Shown: in pieces, positions 8,949 through 17,178 of the stretch
How positions within the stretch are numbered: the stretch's first letter is position 1
Layout: the number at the start of each line of letters is the position of its first letter
Assembly: GCF_020687685.1 (NCBI RefSeq)
Contig: NZ_JAJEWM010000004.1
Location: 124,001-188,000, forward strand
Length of the DNA: 64,000 nt
Direction of reading: 5' to 3'
DNA from: Tessaracoccus sp. OS52
Lineage (GTDB): Bacteria; Actinomycetota; Actinomycetes; Propionibacteriales; Propionibacteriaceae
Notes under the pieces: model-generated
The model's database searches: none
What the model was told of the DNA's origin: nothing
The model's input: only the letters and a program-made list of their open reading frames with translations
Program-made: the position numbers and the translations under genes

Positions 8949-10199
8949 TCATCGTCTCGTCATGACACTATCCAGCGCCTTGGTGATCTTGGAGGCAGCC
9001 GCCCGTGCGGACAGCTTCTCCATGTAGAAGGTTCGCCCCGTGCGGCCCATTGCCTCAAGAGCCTCGGGGCCCGCGTCAGCGAGGTGGCGGATAGCAGCAG
9101 CCAACGCATCGGCTGACCCCGGTGGCACCACAATGCCACCACCGGAGTCCTTGATCATGTTGGCGCCGTCGCCTTCCAAGGCGGCGAGGATGGGAACTTC
9201 GGAGGCTAGAAGCGACGGGATCTTGCTGGGCGTCGTATGCGCCAGAAACGGTCGGGATGCGAGGCTGACCAACTGAATGTCTGCCCGAGCCATCAACCCC
9301 GGCACCGCATCCTGGGGGACCCGCCCCGTGAAGGTCACGTTGGTCAGGCCCTCCTGCTTCGCCCGCGCCTCGAGACGGGCCCTGCTGATGCCGTCGCCGA
9401 CGAGAGTGAAGCGAATGTCCGGGCGATTCATCAAGCTGGAGGCCGCGTCGATGAGCACGTCCAGCCCTTGAACCTCTCCGATGGCGCCCGCGTAAAGGAC
9501 CTCCACCGGACCACCTTGATGCTTCTCGATTCCTGCCTGGCTCCGTAGCTCAGACACTGGACGAAAGAGTTCCTCGTTCGTTGGATTCGGAACGTAGACC
9601 ACCTTGGATGGATCGATGTCCGGGTTACGTTCAAGGATGAGGTCCCTGACGCCCTCGGAGATCACGCCGATGACGGCGGACTTGCGCTCAGTCAGTCGGA
9701 CCAGGGCGGCGACGACACGGGCCAGTCGTTGCCCGAGGGACCCGGTGGGGAACATTCCGCTCTCCACCAGCGAGTCAGGCCACAGGTCCTGAACATGGAG
9801 GAATACGGGTACCTGGCCGAACTTGCTGTGAGCCAACATGGGCGCGGCGACAGTGACGGGGGAGTTATAGACCCAGATCGCGTCCACGCCGCGTAGCGAC
9901 CCAGATCCGAGGGCCGTGGCTGACAGGCCGAAACTGGCGTAATTGAGGGCTCTGCCAATCGCTGAGTGGCTGTGGTTCGGATACAGCGCCACCCTGGTGA
10001 CTTCTACGTCTCCATGGGTCTCGCGAAGGCGGGGTTTCAGAGAATAACCCGGGTACAGTTTCCCGTCGGGATAATTGGGAAAACCCGTTAGCACTCTCAC
10101 CTCGTGCCCTTGCTTGGAGAACTCTCGAGCATAGACTCCCGGCAGGGAAGCAGGGCCGGTCTCGGGGTCATACCACTGGCTCAGCAGGCCAAGCTTCAT
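8949..10199 (-). CDS. WbuB-like glycosyltransferase, GT4 family
   Basis: A 416-residue GT-B glycosyltransferase beginning MKLGLLSQWYDPETGPAS, the N-terminal signature shared with WbuB, the L-FucNAc transferase of E. coli O26. It also has FLHVQDLWPDSL and, in the C-terminal domain, the nucleotide-sugar binding segment and ALEGDGANMIKDSGGGIVVP. It probably transfers L-FucNAc made by the next three genes onto the lipid-linked first sugar. Its start overlaps the stop of the fused phosphoglycosyltransferase by 4 nt, suggesting coupled synthesis of first- and second-sugar enzymes. Specificity is inferred from resemblance and context. Confidence 0.88.
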   Translation of the reverse strand: MKLGLLSQWYDPETGPASLPGVYAREFSKQGHEVRVLTGFPNYPDGKLYPGYSLKPRLRETHGDVEVTRVALYPNHSHSAIGRALNYASFGLSATALGSGSLRGVDAIWVYNSPVTVAAPMLAHSKFGQVPVFLHVQDLWPDSLVESGMFPTGSLGQRLARVVAALVRLTERKSAVIGVISEGVRDLILERNPDIDPSKVVYVPNPTNEELFRPVSELRSQAGIEKHQGGPVEVLYAGAIGEVQGLDVLIDAASSLMNRPDIRFTLVGDGISRARLEARAKQEGLTNVTFTGRVPQDAVPGLMARADIQLVSLASRPFLAHTTPSKIPSLLASEVPILAALEGDGANMIKDSGGGIVVPPGSADALAAAIRHLADAGPEALEAMGRTGRTFYMEKLSARAAASKITKALDSVMTRR

Positions 10200-12211
10200 C
10201 GCCTCGCCTCACTCGGTCGGAGGGCAGCCCGAACGAACTCGGAGTTGGGGCGCTCCGGGTCGGGCAACCCCGATGGACCCTGTCGCTGTCCGAACCACAT
10301 CACTTCGACTCGCCTCACCACGCCAGCGATTGAGGGGGCGAAGCGACCGAACAACTTCCCCACTGACAACGCTGATCGACATAGCCACGCAGGCAGGACG
10401 GTAGGGCTCCGGTCTCCAGCGAGTTCGAGAACCTCCTTGACGTTCAGTCCCTCCCACGGCTGGAGTAGAACTGCCGGGACCGGACCGGTGGCCACTCCTG
10501 CTCGGTGCACAAAGTGAACCAGCCCGGTCAAACTGCTGACCACAGACGGGTGGTCGCCGGGATGTGCGACGGTCGCTATTGGGGAACGGGCTACCCGGCG
10601 GAGTGCCTCGGTCGTTGCCCTGCCGTCTCCCTGGACTGACGTCGCTCGTACGGTTACAAGGTCTGTCCCGCGGGACGCCTCAGGCCGATCGTGGGCCAAC
10701 GTGAGAAGTGCTGCCTCACCGAGGGCCTTGGAACGCGAATAAGGGGAGAAAGGGTCTACTTCGGCCGATGAGTCCAGTACTTGCCGGGCGCCCTGCACGG
10801 CAGCAGAACTGAGGTGGATCATTCGCCCCACAGCCGCTCGTTCGGCGGCGATCGCTACCACGGCAGGAAGCAGCGAGTTAGCGCCGAGCAACTCAGGGCC
10901 ATCCGCGGCGTCGGGAGTAGCCAGACCCGCGGCGTTGACGACGACTTCTACGCCAGCCAGCAAATCCGCCAGAGAAGCTGTCTCAGGCAGGCGTCCCGCC
11001 ATTTCCAAGAGGTCGGAAACCTCAAGAGCAGCAGGATCCAGATTCAGCCGAGGTGCCGTGATCGGCAGGATCTGTAAACCCTGTGAAGTTAGGTGCTGGA
11101 CCAGTGCTCGGCCCACGAATCCGCTCGCACCCAAGACTGCCCAGCGCGTCGGATGCCAGCCCGGGCGCGGGGAATAGGCCTCGGGTAACGGCACCGCCGG
11201 AGCGGGCTTTTTCACTGGTGCGGGGAGAACGTCTCCGCGCAACCTCGGAAGCGCGAGATACACCATGGCCAGCCCGACGATGAGAGCTGCAGCAACTGAC
11301 CAGTGGATGAGGGACGTGCCGGTGAGTAGCCCGATCGTCGTGGTAGCCGAGGTGAAGGCCGCCACAACCGATGCCGAGCCGACGTGGGAAAGCCCTGTGT
11401 TTGTCAGTCGCTGGTAGGTGTGGGTTCTATGAGCTCGAGCCACCGGCTCCCCGTGGCGAATGCGCCGGACAAGCGTTGACAGCGTGTCGGCCCAATAGAT
11501 GGCAAGCGGAGCCAGGGCAGCCACTGGGTTCACACCGGCGAAGATTGCTCCGAGAGCGGTGGCTCCCAGAGCTCCTCCGAGGAGGTAGCTACCGACGTCG
11601 CCCAAAAACATTCCGGGAGGTGCCAGGTTCCAAGGAAGGAAAGCGATGAACGTCACTGCGGTGATGAGTCCAACGGTGGTCAGCCAGGGCTGGCCCGCGG
11701 CAACGCCTAGAACGCCGAATCCGAGCCCTGCTGCCAAACCGTTCAGTGCGGAGATCCCGTTGACACCGTCCATGAAGTTGGTGAAGTTCACGTTGGCCGC
11801 GAAGAACAATGCCGAGAGCGGCACCGTGAGCCAGGGGGCGCCGGTCGCCACACTCAGCGTTGCTGCCATTGCGGTGCCAATGCCGAGTTGAATCCCGGCG
11901 CGCACCGTCACCGGCAGTCCGCGAAGGTCCTCCGCAAGCCCCAGGAGCCCGCTCGCCACAGCGGCGAGCGTAACTACGCCAAACACGATGGACCAAGTGC
12001 CTGACGCCGTCGCAGTAGCCAGACCCGCCCCTATCGCGAGGCCCAACAGCGGGGCCAGGCCACCGCCACGAAGAGTCGGTCTGAGGTGAGACGACCGCTG
12101 GTTCGGAACGTCGAACGTGCCCATCCGCACCAGCAGGGGGCGAAGTGCGATGGGTGCGATCAGGGATGTGACTCCCGCTGCAGCCACAGCCGCCCACAGA
12201 AACGCGGTCAT
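10196..12211 (-). CDS. Fusion: WecA/WbpL-type phosphoglycosyltransferase + SDR sugar epimerase/reductase
   Basis: A 671-residue two-part protein. Residues 1 to about 340 form a MraY/WecA/WbpL-type integral membrane enzyme moving sugar-1-phosphate to undecaprenyl phosphate: VPNQRSSHLRPTLRGGG, NFTNFMDGVNGISALNG and GMFLGDVGSYLLGG hold the conserved Asp residues, and HRTHTYQRL is the terminal basic motif. After a proline-rich linker, a Rossmann domain follows (WAVLGASGFVGRALVQHL) with catalytic YSRSK, resembling WbpV/WbpK-type 4-keto-sugar reductases. The preceding gene is a WbpM-like dehydratase, so dehydratase, reductase and transferase would make and load the first sugar. I start at the ATG at 12211, behind GAGGACGG; a longer open frame upstream overlaps the previous gene and is not protein-like. 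Confidence 0.88.
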   Translation of the reverse strand: MTAFLWAAVAAAGVTSLIAPIALRPLLVRMGTFDVPNQRSSHLRPTLRGGGLAPLLGLAIGAGLATATASGTWSIVFGVVTLAAVASGLLGLAEDLRGLPVTVRAGIQLGIGTAMAATLSVATGAPWLTVPLSALFFAANVNFTNFMDGVNGISALNGLAAGLGFGVLGVAAGQPWLTTVGLITAVTFIAFLPWNLAPPGMFLGDVGSYLLGGALGATALGAIFAGVNPVAALAPLAIYWADTLSTLVRRIRHGEPVARAHRTHTYQRLTNTGLSHVGSASVVAAFTSATTTIGLLTGTSLIHWSVAAALIVGLAMVYLALPRLRGDVLPAPVKKPAPAVPLPEAYSPRPGWHPTRWAVLGASGFVGRALVQHLTSQGLQILPITAPRLNLDPAALEVSDLLEMAGRLPETASLADLLAGVEVVVNAAGLATPDAADGPELLGANSLLPAVVAIAAERAAVGRMIHLSSAAVQGARQVLDSSAEVDPFSPYSRSKALGEAALLTLAHDRPEASRGTDLVTVRATSVQGDGRATTEALRRVARSPIATVAHPGDHPSVVSSLTGLVHFVHRAGVATGPVPAVLLQPWEGLNVKEVLELAGDRSPTVLPAWLCRSALSVGKLFGRFAPSIAGVVRRVEVMWFGQRQGPSGLPDPERPNSEFVRAALRPSEARR

Positions 12212-12302
12212 ACCGTCCTCGCGTGGACCAACGCTGCTCTGTCGCGTGTCACGGGGGGTGCATCCGGTCTGTCGGATGGTTCCGGGGACGGGGGTAGTTC
12301 GA

Positions 12303-14216
12303 TCATGGACTGGTCGTTCGCCATTCAGTTGACTGGGTGGCCACCGTCTGGGGGTACATCGTCGGTTCCATGTCCAGAAGTTCGAGCACTTCGTCCCGGC
12401 TAGTGGGGTACTCGGGGACCAACTCCGGATCCAGCGCCGGCACATAGACCTCACTGATCAGCGGGTGCTCCGACGGTGCGCCCTGCTCAACAGTGCTGAA
12501 CAGGACCTCGTGCATCTTCTCGCCGTGGCGCAGACCGGTGAAGTGGATCTCGATGTCCTTGCCGGATTCGGCGATCATCCGGTTGGCAACGTCGACAATC
12601 TTCACGGGCTCCCCCATGTCGAGCACCAGCACGTCGCCCGGCCTGCCGATCGCGCCGGCCTGCAGCACCAGCTCGCAGGCCTCGGGGATGGTCATGAAGT
12701 ACCGGGTCACGTCGGGATGGGTAACCGTCACGGGTCCACCCTTCTCGATCTGCGAACGGAAAGCAATCAGAACCGAGCCCCGGGAGCCGAGCACGTTGCC
12801 GAACCGGACCGAGAGGTAGGGCAGGCCGTGGACCTTCGCGTACCAGGCTGTGAGGCGCTCGGCCAGTCGCTTGGTCCGGCCCAGCACGCTGCTCGCGGCG
12901 GCGGCCTTGTCGGTGGAGATGTTGACGAACCGCTCAACCCCCGTGGCCTGCGCGCAGTGCAGCACGTTCCGGGTACCCAGAACGTTGGTCTTCCAGCCCT
13001 CAGCGGGGTAGCGCTCAAGCATGGGCAAGTGCTTCAGCGCGGCCGCGTGGAACACCACCTCCGGGCGGTGGGTCTCGAAGACCCGCATCAGCGCATCGGT
13101 GTCGCGGATGTCGCACAGCACCATGTCGTCGGTGTCCAGCAGACCGTTGCCGTAGAGCTCCAGCTGAACCCCGTGCAGGGCCGACTCGTCGCGGTCCAGG
13201 AGCACAAGCTTGGCCGGGCCCAGCTTGAAGACCTGGCTGGCCAGCTCCGCGCCGATCGAGCCGCCGGCGCCCGTGACCAGGACCACCTTGCCGCTGATGT
13301 AGTCGGCGATGGCGCTGATGTCCGTCTCCACGGGACGCCGGCCCAGCAGGTCGGCAACGTTCATGTGCCGAAGGGAGCCAAGCGTCACCTGCCCACCGAT
13401 CATCTCCCGCACCGGCGGCAGCACCACCAGCTCGAGGCCGTGGGCGTCGCACTGCTCGGCAACTGACTTGATCAACTTTGGGGTGGCATTGGAGATGGCG
13501 AGGATGACGGCCTGCGCGCCCTGCTCCCGGGCCACGGTCACCAAGTGCTTGCCGTTGCCACGCACCCGGTACCCCTCGATGCGCAGGCGGCGCTTGTCGG
13601 GGTTGTCGTCGAGGAACCCGACGATCCGGTAGGGCGCGTTCTCGGCCTTGTCGACCAGCTGGGCCACCTGGTAGCCGGCATCACCCGCGCCGTACACGAG
13701 GGCCGGGACCGCGTCGTCGCCGGGGGAGTGCGGCCTGGCCGCGATGAGGATGCGGAACACCCAGCGCGCGGCCGCCATGAAGATGAGGGCCATCGGGGGC
13801 AGCATGATGGCGACGCCGCGGGGGAAGTCGGGCGAGATGACGCTGAAGAGCAGACCGAGCGGGATGGCGATGATCATCACCAAGGCGCCGACCCAGGAGG
13901 CCTCGGCGAAACTCCCGATCCGGTTGCGTCCCAGATACAGCTGGGTGAGCAGCCCGACAACCACCTGCGCGGCCACGGAGATCCCGGTGTAGCCGAGCAC
14001 CCAGGCCCATTGGGGGTCAGTCAGCCGGAGGTCGTACCGGACTGCGAGGAACGCCAGCATGGCGAGGATCCAGGAGAAACCGTCCCAGGCGATGAGGATG
14101 GTGCGACGCCAGACCGCAGGCATTTTGTAAACGGTTGCGGAAAGTGGGTTCCCCGGAGTCCGCCACATTGGAGTGGTGGTCTTAGTCTCAGGTTCCCCGG
14201 CCATAGGGGCCACCAT
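12303..14216 (-). CDS. WbpM/CapD-like membrane UDP-GlcNAc 4,6-dehydratase
   Basis: A 637-residue polysaccharide biosynthesis protein with four N-terminal membrane helices (about residues 30-170), a first Rossmann domain (VYGAGDAGYQVAQLVD) and a C-terminal SDR domain starting VLVTGAGGSIGAELASQV. WbpM relatives make UDP-4-keto-6-deoxy-GlcNAc for the first sugar of the repeat. In that family the catalytic Tyr is usually replaced by Met; here the position reads STDKAAAASSVLGRTKRLAE, so it appears to be Leu. LRHGEKMHEVLF and the C-terminal extension are typical. Start ATG at 14216 or four codons later; neither has a strong Shine-Dalgarno. It is the first gene of the - strand glycan operon, with a 91 nt gap to the fusion gene. 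Confidence 0.9.
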   Translation of the reverse strand: MVAPMAGEPETKTTTPMWRTPGNPLSATVYKMPAVWRRTILIAWDGFSWILAMLAFLAVRYDLRLTDPQWAWVLGYTGISVAAQVVVGLLTQLYLGRNRIGSFAEASWVGALVMIIAIPLGLLFSVISPDFPRGVAIMLPPMALIFMAAARWVFRILIAARPHSPGDDAVPALVYGAGDAGYQVAQLVDKAENAPYRIVGFLDDNPDKRRLRIEGYRVRGNGKHLVTVAREQGAQAVILAISNATPKLIKSVAEQCDAHGLELVVLPPVREMIGGQVTLGSLRHMNVADLLGRRPVETDISAIADYISGKVVLVTGAGGSIGAELASQVFKLGPAKLVLLDRDESALHGVQLELYGNGLLDTDDMVLCDIRDTDALMRVFETHRPEVVFHAAALKHLPMLERYPAEGWKTNVLGTRNVLHCAQATGVERFVNISTDKAAAASSVLGRTKRLAERLTAWYAKVHGLPYLSVRFGNVLGSRGSVLIAFRSQIEKGGPVTVTHPDVTRYFMTIPEACELVLQAGAIGRPGDVLVLDMGEPVKIVDVANRMIAESGKDIEIHFTGLRHGEKMHEVLFSTVEQGAPSEHPLISEVYVPALDPELVPEYPTSRDEVLELLDMEPTMYPQTVATQSTEWRTTSP

Positions 14217-14391
14217 ATCGCGGAGAAGGGGCTAGTCCGGAACCGGCTGCCGCCAATTCCATCGATGACGGGGAAGGGTTTCTGGCGTGGGCAGGCTGAC
14301 CCCGAGCGAAACCCATTGTCACGGACGAAAAGGCTTTAGCTCTGCCTGCCCGGTGAATGTTTCAAGTCTTGATTGAGGTGTCGCGTGGTGA

Positions 14392-14428
14392 GACGAAAAC
14401 TGCGACGCCCCTGGGTGGGACGCCGCAG
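14392..14428 (-). terminator. Rho-independent terminator of the L,D-transpeptidase gene
   Basis: Read on the - strand, CTGCGGCGTCCC and GGGGCGTCGCAG pair (with G-U pairs) around a short ACCCA loop and are followed at once by TTTTCG. It lies about 130 nt past the L,D-transpeptidase stop, with repeat copies in between. Confidence 0.7.
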
Positions 14429-14433
14429 TTCTT

Positions 14434-14545
14434 GGTCTCGACACGGGCGCTCGCTTCGCTCGGGCCCTACTCGACCAGCGTGGGGCACGGGCGCTCGCTT
14501 CGCTCGGGCCCTACTCGACCAGCGAGGGGGACTACTCGACCAGCG
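14434..14545. repeat. Dispersed TCGAC inverted repeat, two and a half copies
   Basis: One full unit (14434-14480) runs from GGTCTCGACACG through a self-complementary centre CGCTCGCTTCGCTCGG to CTACTCGACCAGCG. A second unit lacking its left end (14486-14524) is nearly identical, and only the right end CTACTCGACCAGCG remains at 14532-14545. The outer arms are imperfect inverted copies of each other. Confidence 0.85.
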
Positions 14546-14557
14546 GGGTGAGGTTGC

Positions 14558-16018
14558 TCAGTAGTAGACGATCACCTTGTCGCCGACCTTCACCTGGGTG
14601 TCGAACAGCCACTTGATGGCATCGTAGTCCCGGACGTTGACGCAGCCGGCGGAGTTGCCGTCGTAGCCGACGCGGCGGAAGTTGTCCGAGTAGTGCACCG
14701 CCTGGCCGCCGTCGAAGAACATCGCGAACGGCATCGCAGTCCCGTAGATGCTCGAGACGTGGTCACGGGACTTCCAGCCGACGCGGTGGGCGCCGTTGCG
14801 GGTCTCCGTGGAGGCACCCTCCTTGCCGAAGCGGACGTCGACGACCTTCAGGATCTGCCCGTTGACCATCCAGGCCATCTTGCGCTGGTTCTTCGACACG
14901 CACAGCGCGCGGCCGGTCAGGCAGCGGGAATCGGCGCGGAAGGTGACGCTCGCCGGCGGGACGAACGGCTGCTCGACGGGAACGCCGGCCAGCGGCGGCG
15001 CGGAGGCCGGGATGGTCTTCTGGTGGGCGATCTTGGACGTGCTGAACATCACGATGTTGTTCAGGACGAACTTGTTGCTGGCGACGAACCTGCCGCCGGC
15101 GGAGTCGACCACCTTGGCCATCGCGTAGGAGCGGCAGCCGTTGGTACCGGTGGCGGCGGTGTTGCACTCGGTCTTCCACTGGCGGCCGTCGCTGGCGGTC
15201 CAGATGCCCGTGTTGGCGAGCGGGTTGGTGCCCCACACGGACTTCGGCGCGGGCAGGTAGGTCATGTTGTTGAAGACCCAGCCGTTGTGCGTGTAGTACT
15301 TCCCGGCGTAGGTGACCACCTTCGTCGCCCAGATGTCGGTGGTGCAGCGCACGATCTTGGAGGAGTACATGGCGCACTCGGTGTGCCAGTAGCGGTCGTT
15401 GACCAGGTGGTCACCGGGCTGGGTGTAGACCGACGTCGCAACAGGCGGGACGAAACCCTCCTCGACAGGGGCACCCGGGGGCGTGGTAGCTGGCTCCAGG
15501 ATGGTGGTCTGGGGCGGGACGCTCGACGTCGAGAACTGGACGATGGAGTTGAGGACCTCCTGCTGCACCCTCTTGTACTGGCCGCCCTCCTTGATCAGGA
15601 TGCTGGCCACCACGTAGTTGCGGCACGCGTCGGGGCCGGTGGTGGGGGTCTTGCACTCGGTGCGCCACTGGCGGCCACCGTCGTCGGTCCAGCGGGCGTT
15701 GTGGATGGCAAGGTTGTTGCCGGCCCAGCTGGACTCGGGCGAGGGCAGGTAGGTCATGTTGTTGAAGACCCAGCCCTCACGGTCGTAGTACTGACCGTCG
15801 TTCTCGATGATCTTGTTGCCCCAGATGCTCGTGGAGCAGCGCACGACGTTGGTCGAGTACATGACGCACTCGGTCTTCCAGTAGCGGCCGTTCACGTAGT
15901 GCACGCCCGGCTGGTTGTACAGCGTCGGCTCCACTGCCTTCGCCGTCTGCGTGGGGGCGATGCCGAGGACTGCTCCGACCACGACCACCATGAGTATGTA
16001 TAGAGAGCGCTTGAGCAT
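14558..16018 (-). CDS. Secreted L,D-transpeptidase (YkuD) with two Cys/Trp-rich repeat domains
   Basis: A 486-residue exported cell-wall enzyme expected to form 3-3 peptidoglycan cross-links or anchor proteins. The signal peptide MLKRSLYILMVVVVGAVLGI is followed by two related blocks of about 135 residues, each with RYWxTEC, MTYLPxP, GRQWxTEC and a QFST/MFST ending, and four cysteines. The C-terminal YkuD domain has HYSDNFRRVGYDG and the nucleophile in NSAGCVNVRDYDAIKWLF; the usual His before GC is Ala. I start at 16018, where MLKRS matches the paralogue next door and GGAAGG lies upstream; a longer frame adds a non-signal-like extension. The repeat domain is not one I can name. Confidence 0.85.
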   Translation of the reverse strand: MLKRSLYILMVVVVGAVLGIAPTQTAKAVEPTLYNQPGVHYVNGRYWKTECVMYSTNVVRCSTSIWGNKIIENDGQYYDREGWVFNNMTYLPSPESSWAGNNLAIHNARWTDDGGRQWRTECKTPTTGPDACRNYVVASILIKEGGQYKRVQQEVLNSIVQFSTSSVPPQTTILEPATTPPGAPVEEGFVPPVATSVYTQPGDHLVNDRYWHTECAMYSSKIVRCTTDIWATKVVTYAGKYYTHNGWVFNNMTYLPAPKSVWGTNPLANTGIWTASDGRQWKTECNTAATGTNGCRSYAMAKVVDSAGGRFVASNKFVLNNIVMFSTSKIAHQKTIPASAPPLAGVPVEQPFVPPASVTFRADSRCLTGRALCVSKNQRKMAWMVNGQILKVVDVRFGKEGASTETRNGAHRVGWKSRDHVSSIYGTAMPFAMFFDGGQAVHYSDNFRRVGYDGNSAGCVNVRDYDAIKWLFDTQVKVGDKVIVYY

Positions 16019-16145
16019 GCCCCGACCTTCCGAATACGCGAGGAAATTGCTTCCCGACGATAACACCGAGCCCAATCAGATCCCAATGGTCGCTGAGCTC
16101 GTGCGGGCAGGACGCCCGCCCCATTGAGTTGTCCTGCTTACAACA

Positions 16146-16177
16146 CGTGGTGGCAACCGGATTCGGTTGCCACCACG
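16146..16177. terminator. Perfect 14-bp hairpin between the two cell-wall genes
   Basis: CGTGGTGGCAACCG (16146-16159) and CGGTTGCCACCACG (16164-16177) pair perfectly around GATT. The position 22 nt past the stop of the RlpA-type gene suggests a - strand terminator, although the following sequence is not T-rich. Confidence 0.6.
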
Positions 16178-16198
16178 CGCGGGGGGATTTCTGCTGGC

Positions 16199-17065
16199 TC
16201 AGCTGACAATCTGCCAGTTGGCCGTGATCACGCCGGCACCCGTGCCGCCGACGGCCTGCATGGCGCCAAGCGAGAGGTCCAGGCAACGGTCGCCGGAGTA
16301 GGGGCCACGGTCATTGATGCGCACGGTCACGCTCTTGCCGTTGGCCGCGTTGGTGACCTTGACCAAGGTGCCGAACGGCAACGTCTTGTGGGCTGCGGTC
16401 ATCGCGTACTGATTGAAGCGCTCGCCGCTGGCGGTGAGGTTGCCATGGAAACCGGGGCCGTAGTACGAAGCGCGGCAGGTGTTGACCGGGTTGGTGTTGG
16501 CCGGCGGCACGAACTGCGAATCCTCAGGCATGCCCGAGATGGCCGGGGCTGCGGCCGGGATGGTGGACTGGGCCGGGATGGTCGAGGTGGAGAACTGCAC
16601 GATGTTGTTGAACACGTACTCCGTCTGGTTGCGGAAGACGCCGCCCTCATTGGAGACGAAGGATGCCTGCGCGTAGGTGCGGCAGCCGTTCTGCCCGGTG
16701 GCGGCGGTGTTGCACTCGGTCTTCCACTGGCGGCCGTCGTCGCCGGTCCAGGTGTGGTTGTAGGCCAGCGGGTTCTTCTCCCAGACCGCGGCGGGGGAGG
16801 GCAGGTAGGTCAGGTTGTTGAAGACCCACGCGTCGTGGTTGTAGTAGTTGCCCTCGTGCTCCACGACGGTGGTGGCCCAGATGTCGGTCTCGCAGCGAAC
16901 CACGTTGGAGGAGTACATCTCGCAGTCTGTGCGCCAGTAACGGCCGTTCTCGACGTGGTCTCCGGGCTGGGTGTAGATGTCGGCGCTGGCCATCGACGGA
17001 GCGGCGATGCTGAGCGCTGCCCCCATGACGACCAGGAGCAGGATGTGCAGCGAACGCTTGAGCAT
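16199..17065 (-). CDS. Secreted RlpA-type double-psi beta-barrel protein with one Cys/Trp-rich repeat
   Basis: A 288-residue exported protein, paralogous in its first half to the neighbouring L,D-transpeptidase. After the signal peptide [20 protein letters not shown] comes one copy of the repeat domain ([48 protein letters not shown]). The C-terminal 90 residues are an RlpA-like barrel: [29 protein letters not shown] strand ([16 protein letters not shown]), [11 protein letters not shown] and the [15 protein letters not shown] end. RlpA barrels in other bacteria are lytic transglycosylases or glycan-binding modules. The ATG at 17065 behind AAAGGGG is preferred over the GTG two codons upstream. 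Confidence 0.85.
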   Translation of the reverse strand: MLKRSLHILLLVVMGAALSIAAPSMASADIYTQPGDHVENGRYWRTDCEMYSSNVVRCETDIWATTVVEHEGNYYNHDAWVFNNLTYLPSPAAVWEKNPLAYNHTWTGDDGRQWKTECNTAATGQNGCRTYAQASFVSNEGGVFRNQTEYVFNNIVQFSTSTIPAQSTIPAAAPAISGMPEDSQFVPPANTNPVNTCRASYYGPGFHGNLTASGERFNQYAMTAAHKTLPFGTLVKVTNAANGKSVTVRINDRGPYSGDRCLDLSLGAMQAVGGTGAGVITANWQIVS

Positions 17066-17178
17066 TGCCACCCCTTTCGAGTCCTCGGGTTGTGTGCGGG
17101 TTGGAGAAACTTAACACTCGCTGAGAGGAAATCCAAAGGATTCTCAGGTTCTGGTTTAGGGTGCGCGGCGTTATCGGT

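Larger units (their letters stand above)
14217..14557. other. Intergenic region holding a terminator and repeat copies
   Basis: No gene is visible. From the left it contains the upstream region of the dehydratase gene, a - strand hairpin terminator (14392-14428) and then two and a half copies of the dispersed TCGAC repeat, which end directly at the stop of the L,D-transpeptidase gene. The repeats therefore separate that gene from what looks like its own terminator. Confidence 0.7.

Noticed and set aside
12212-12454. 81-residue upstream extension of the phosphoglycosyltransferase fusion
   Set aside because: It overlaps the dehydratase 3' end, is Arg/Trp/Thr-rich like out-of-frame high-GC sequence, and the ATG at 12211 has a good ribosome binding site and begins a membrane helix.
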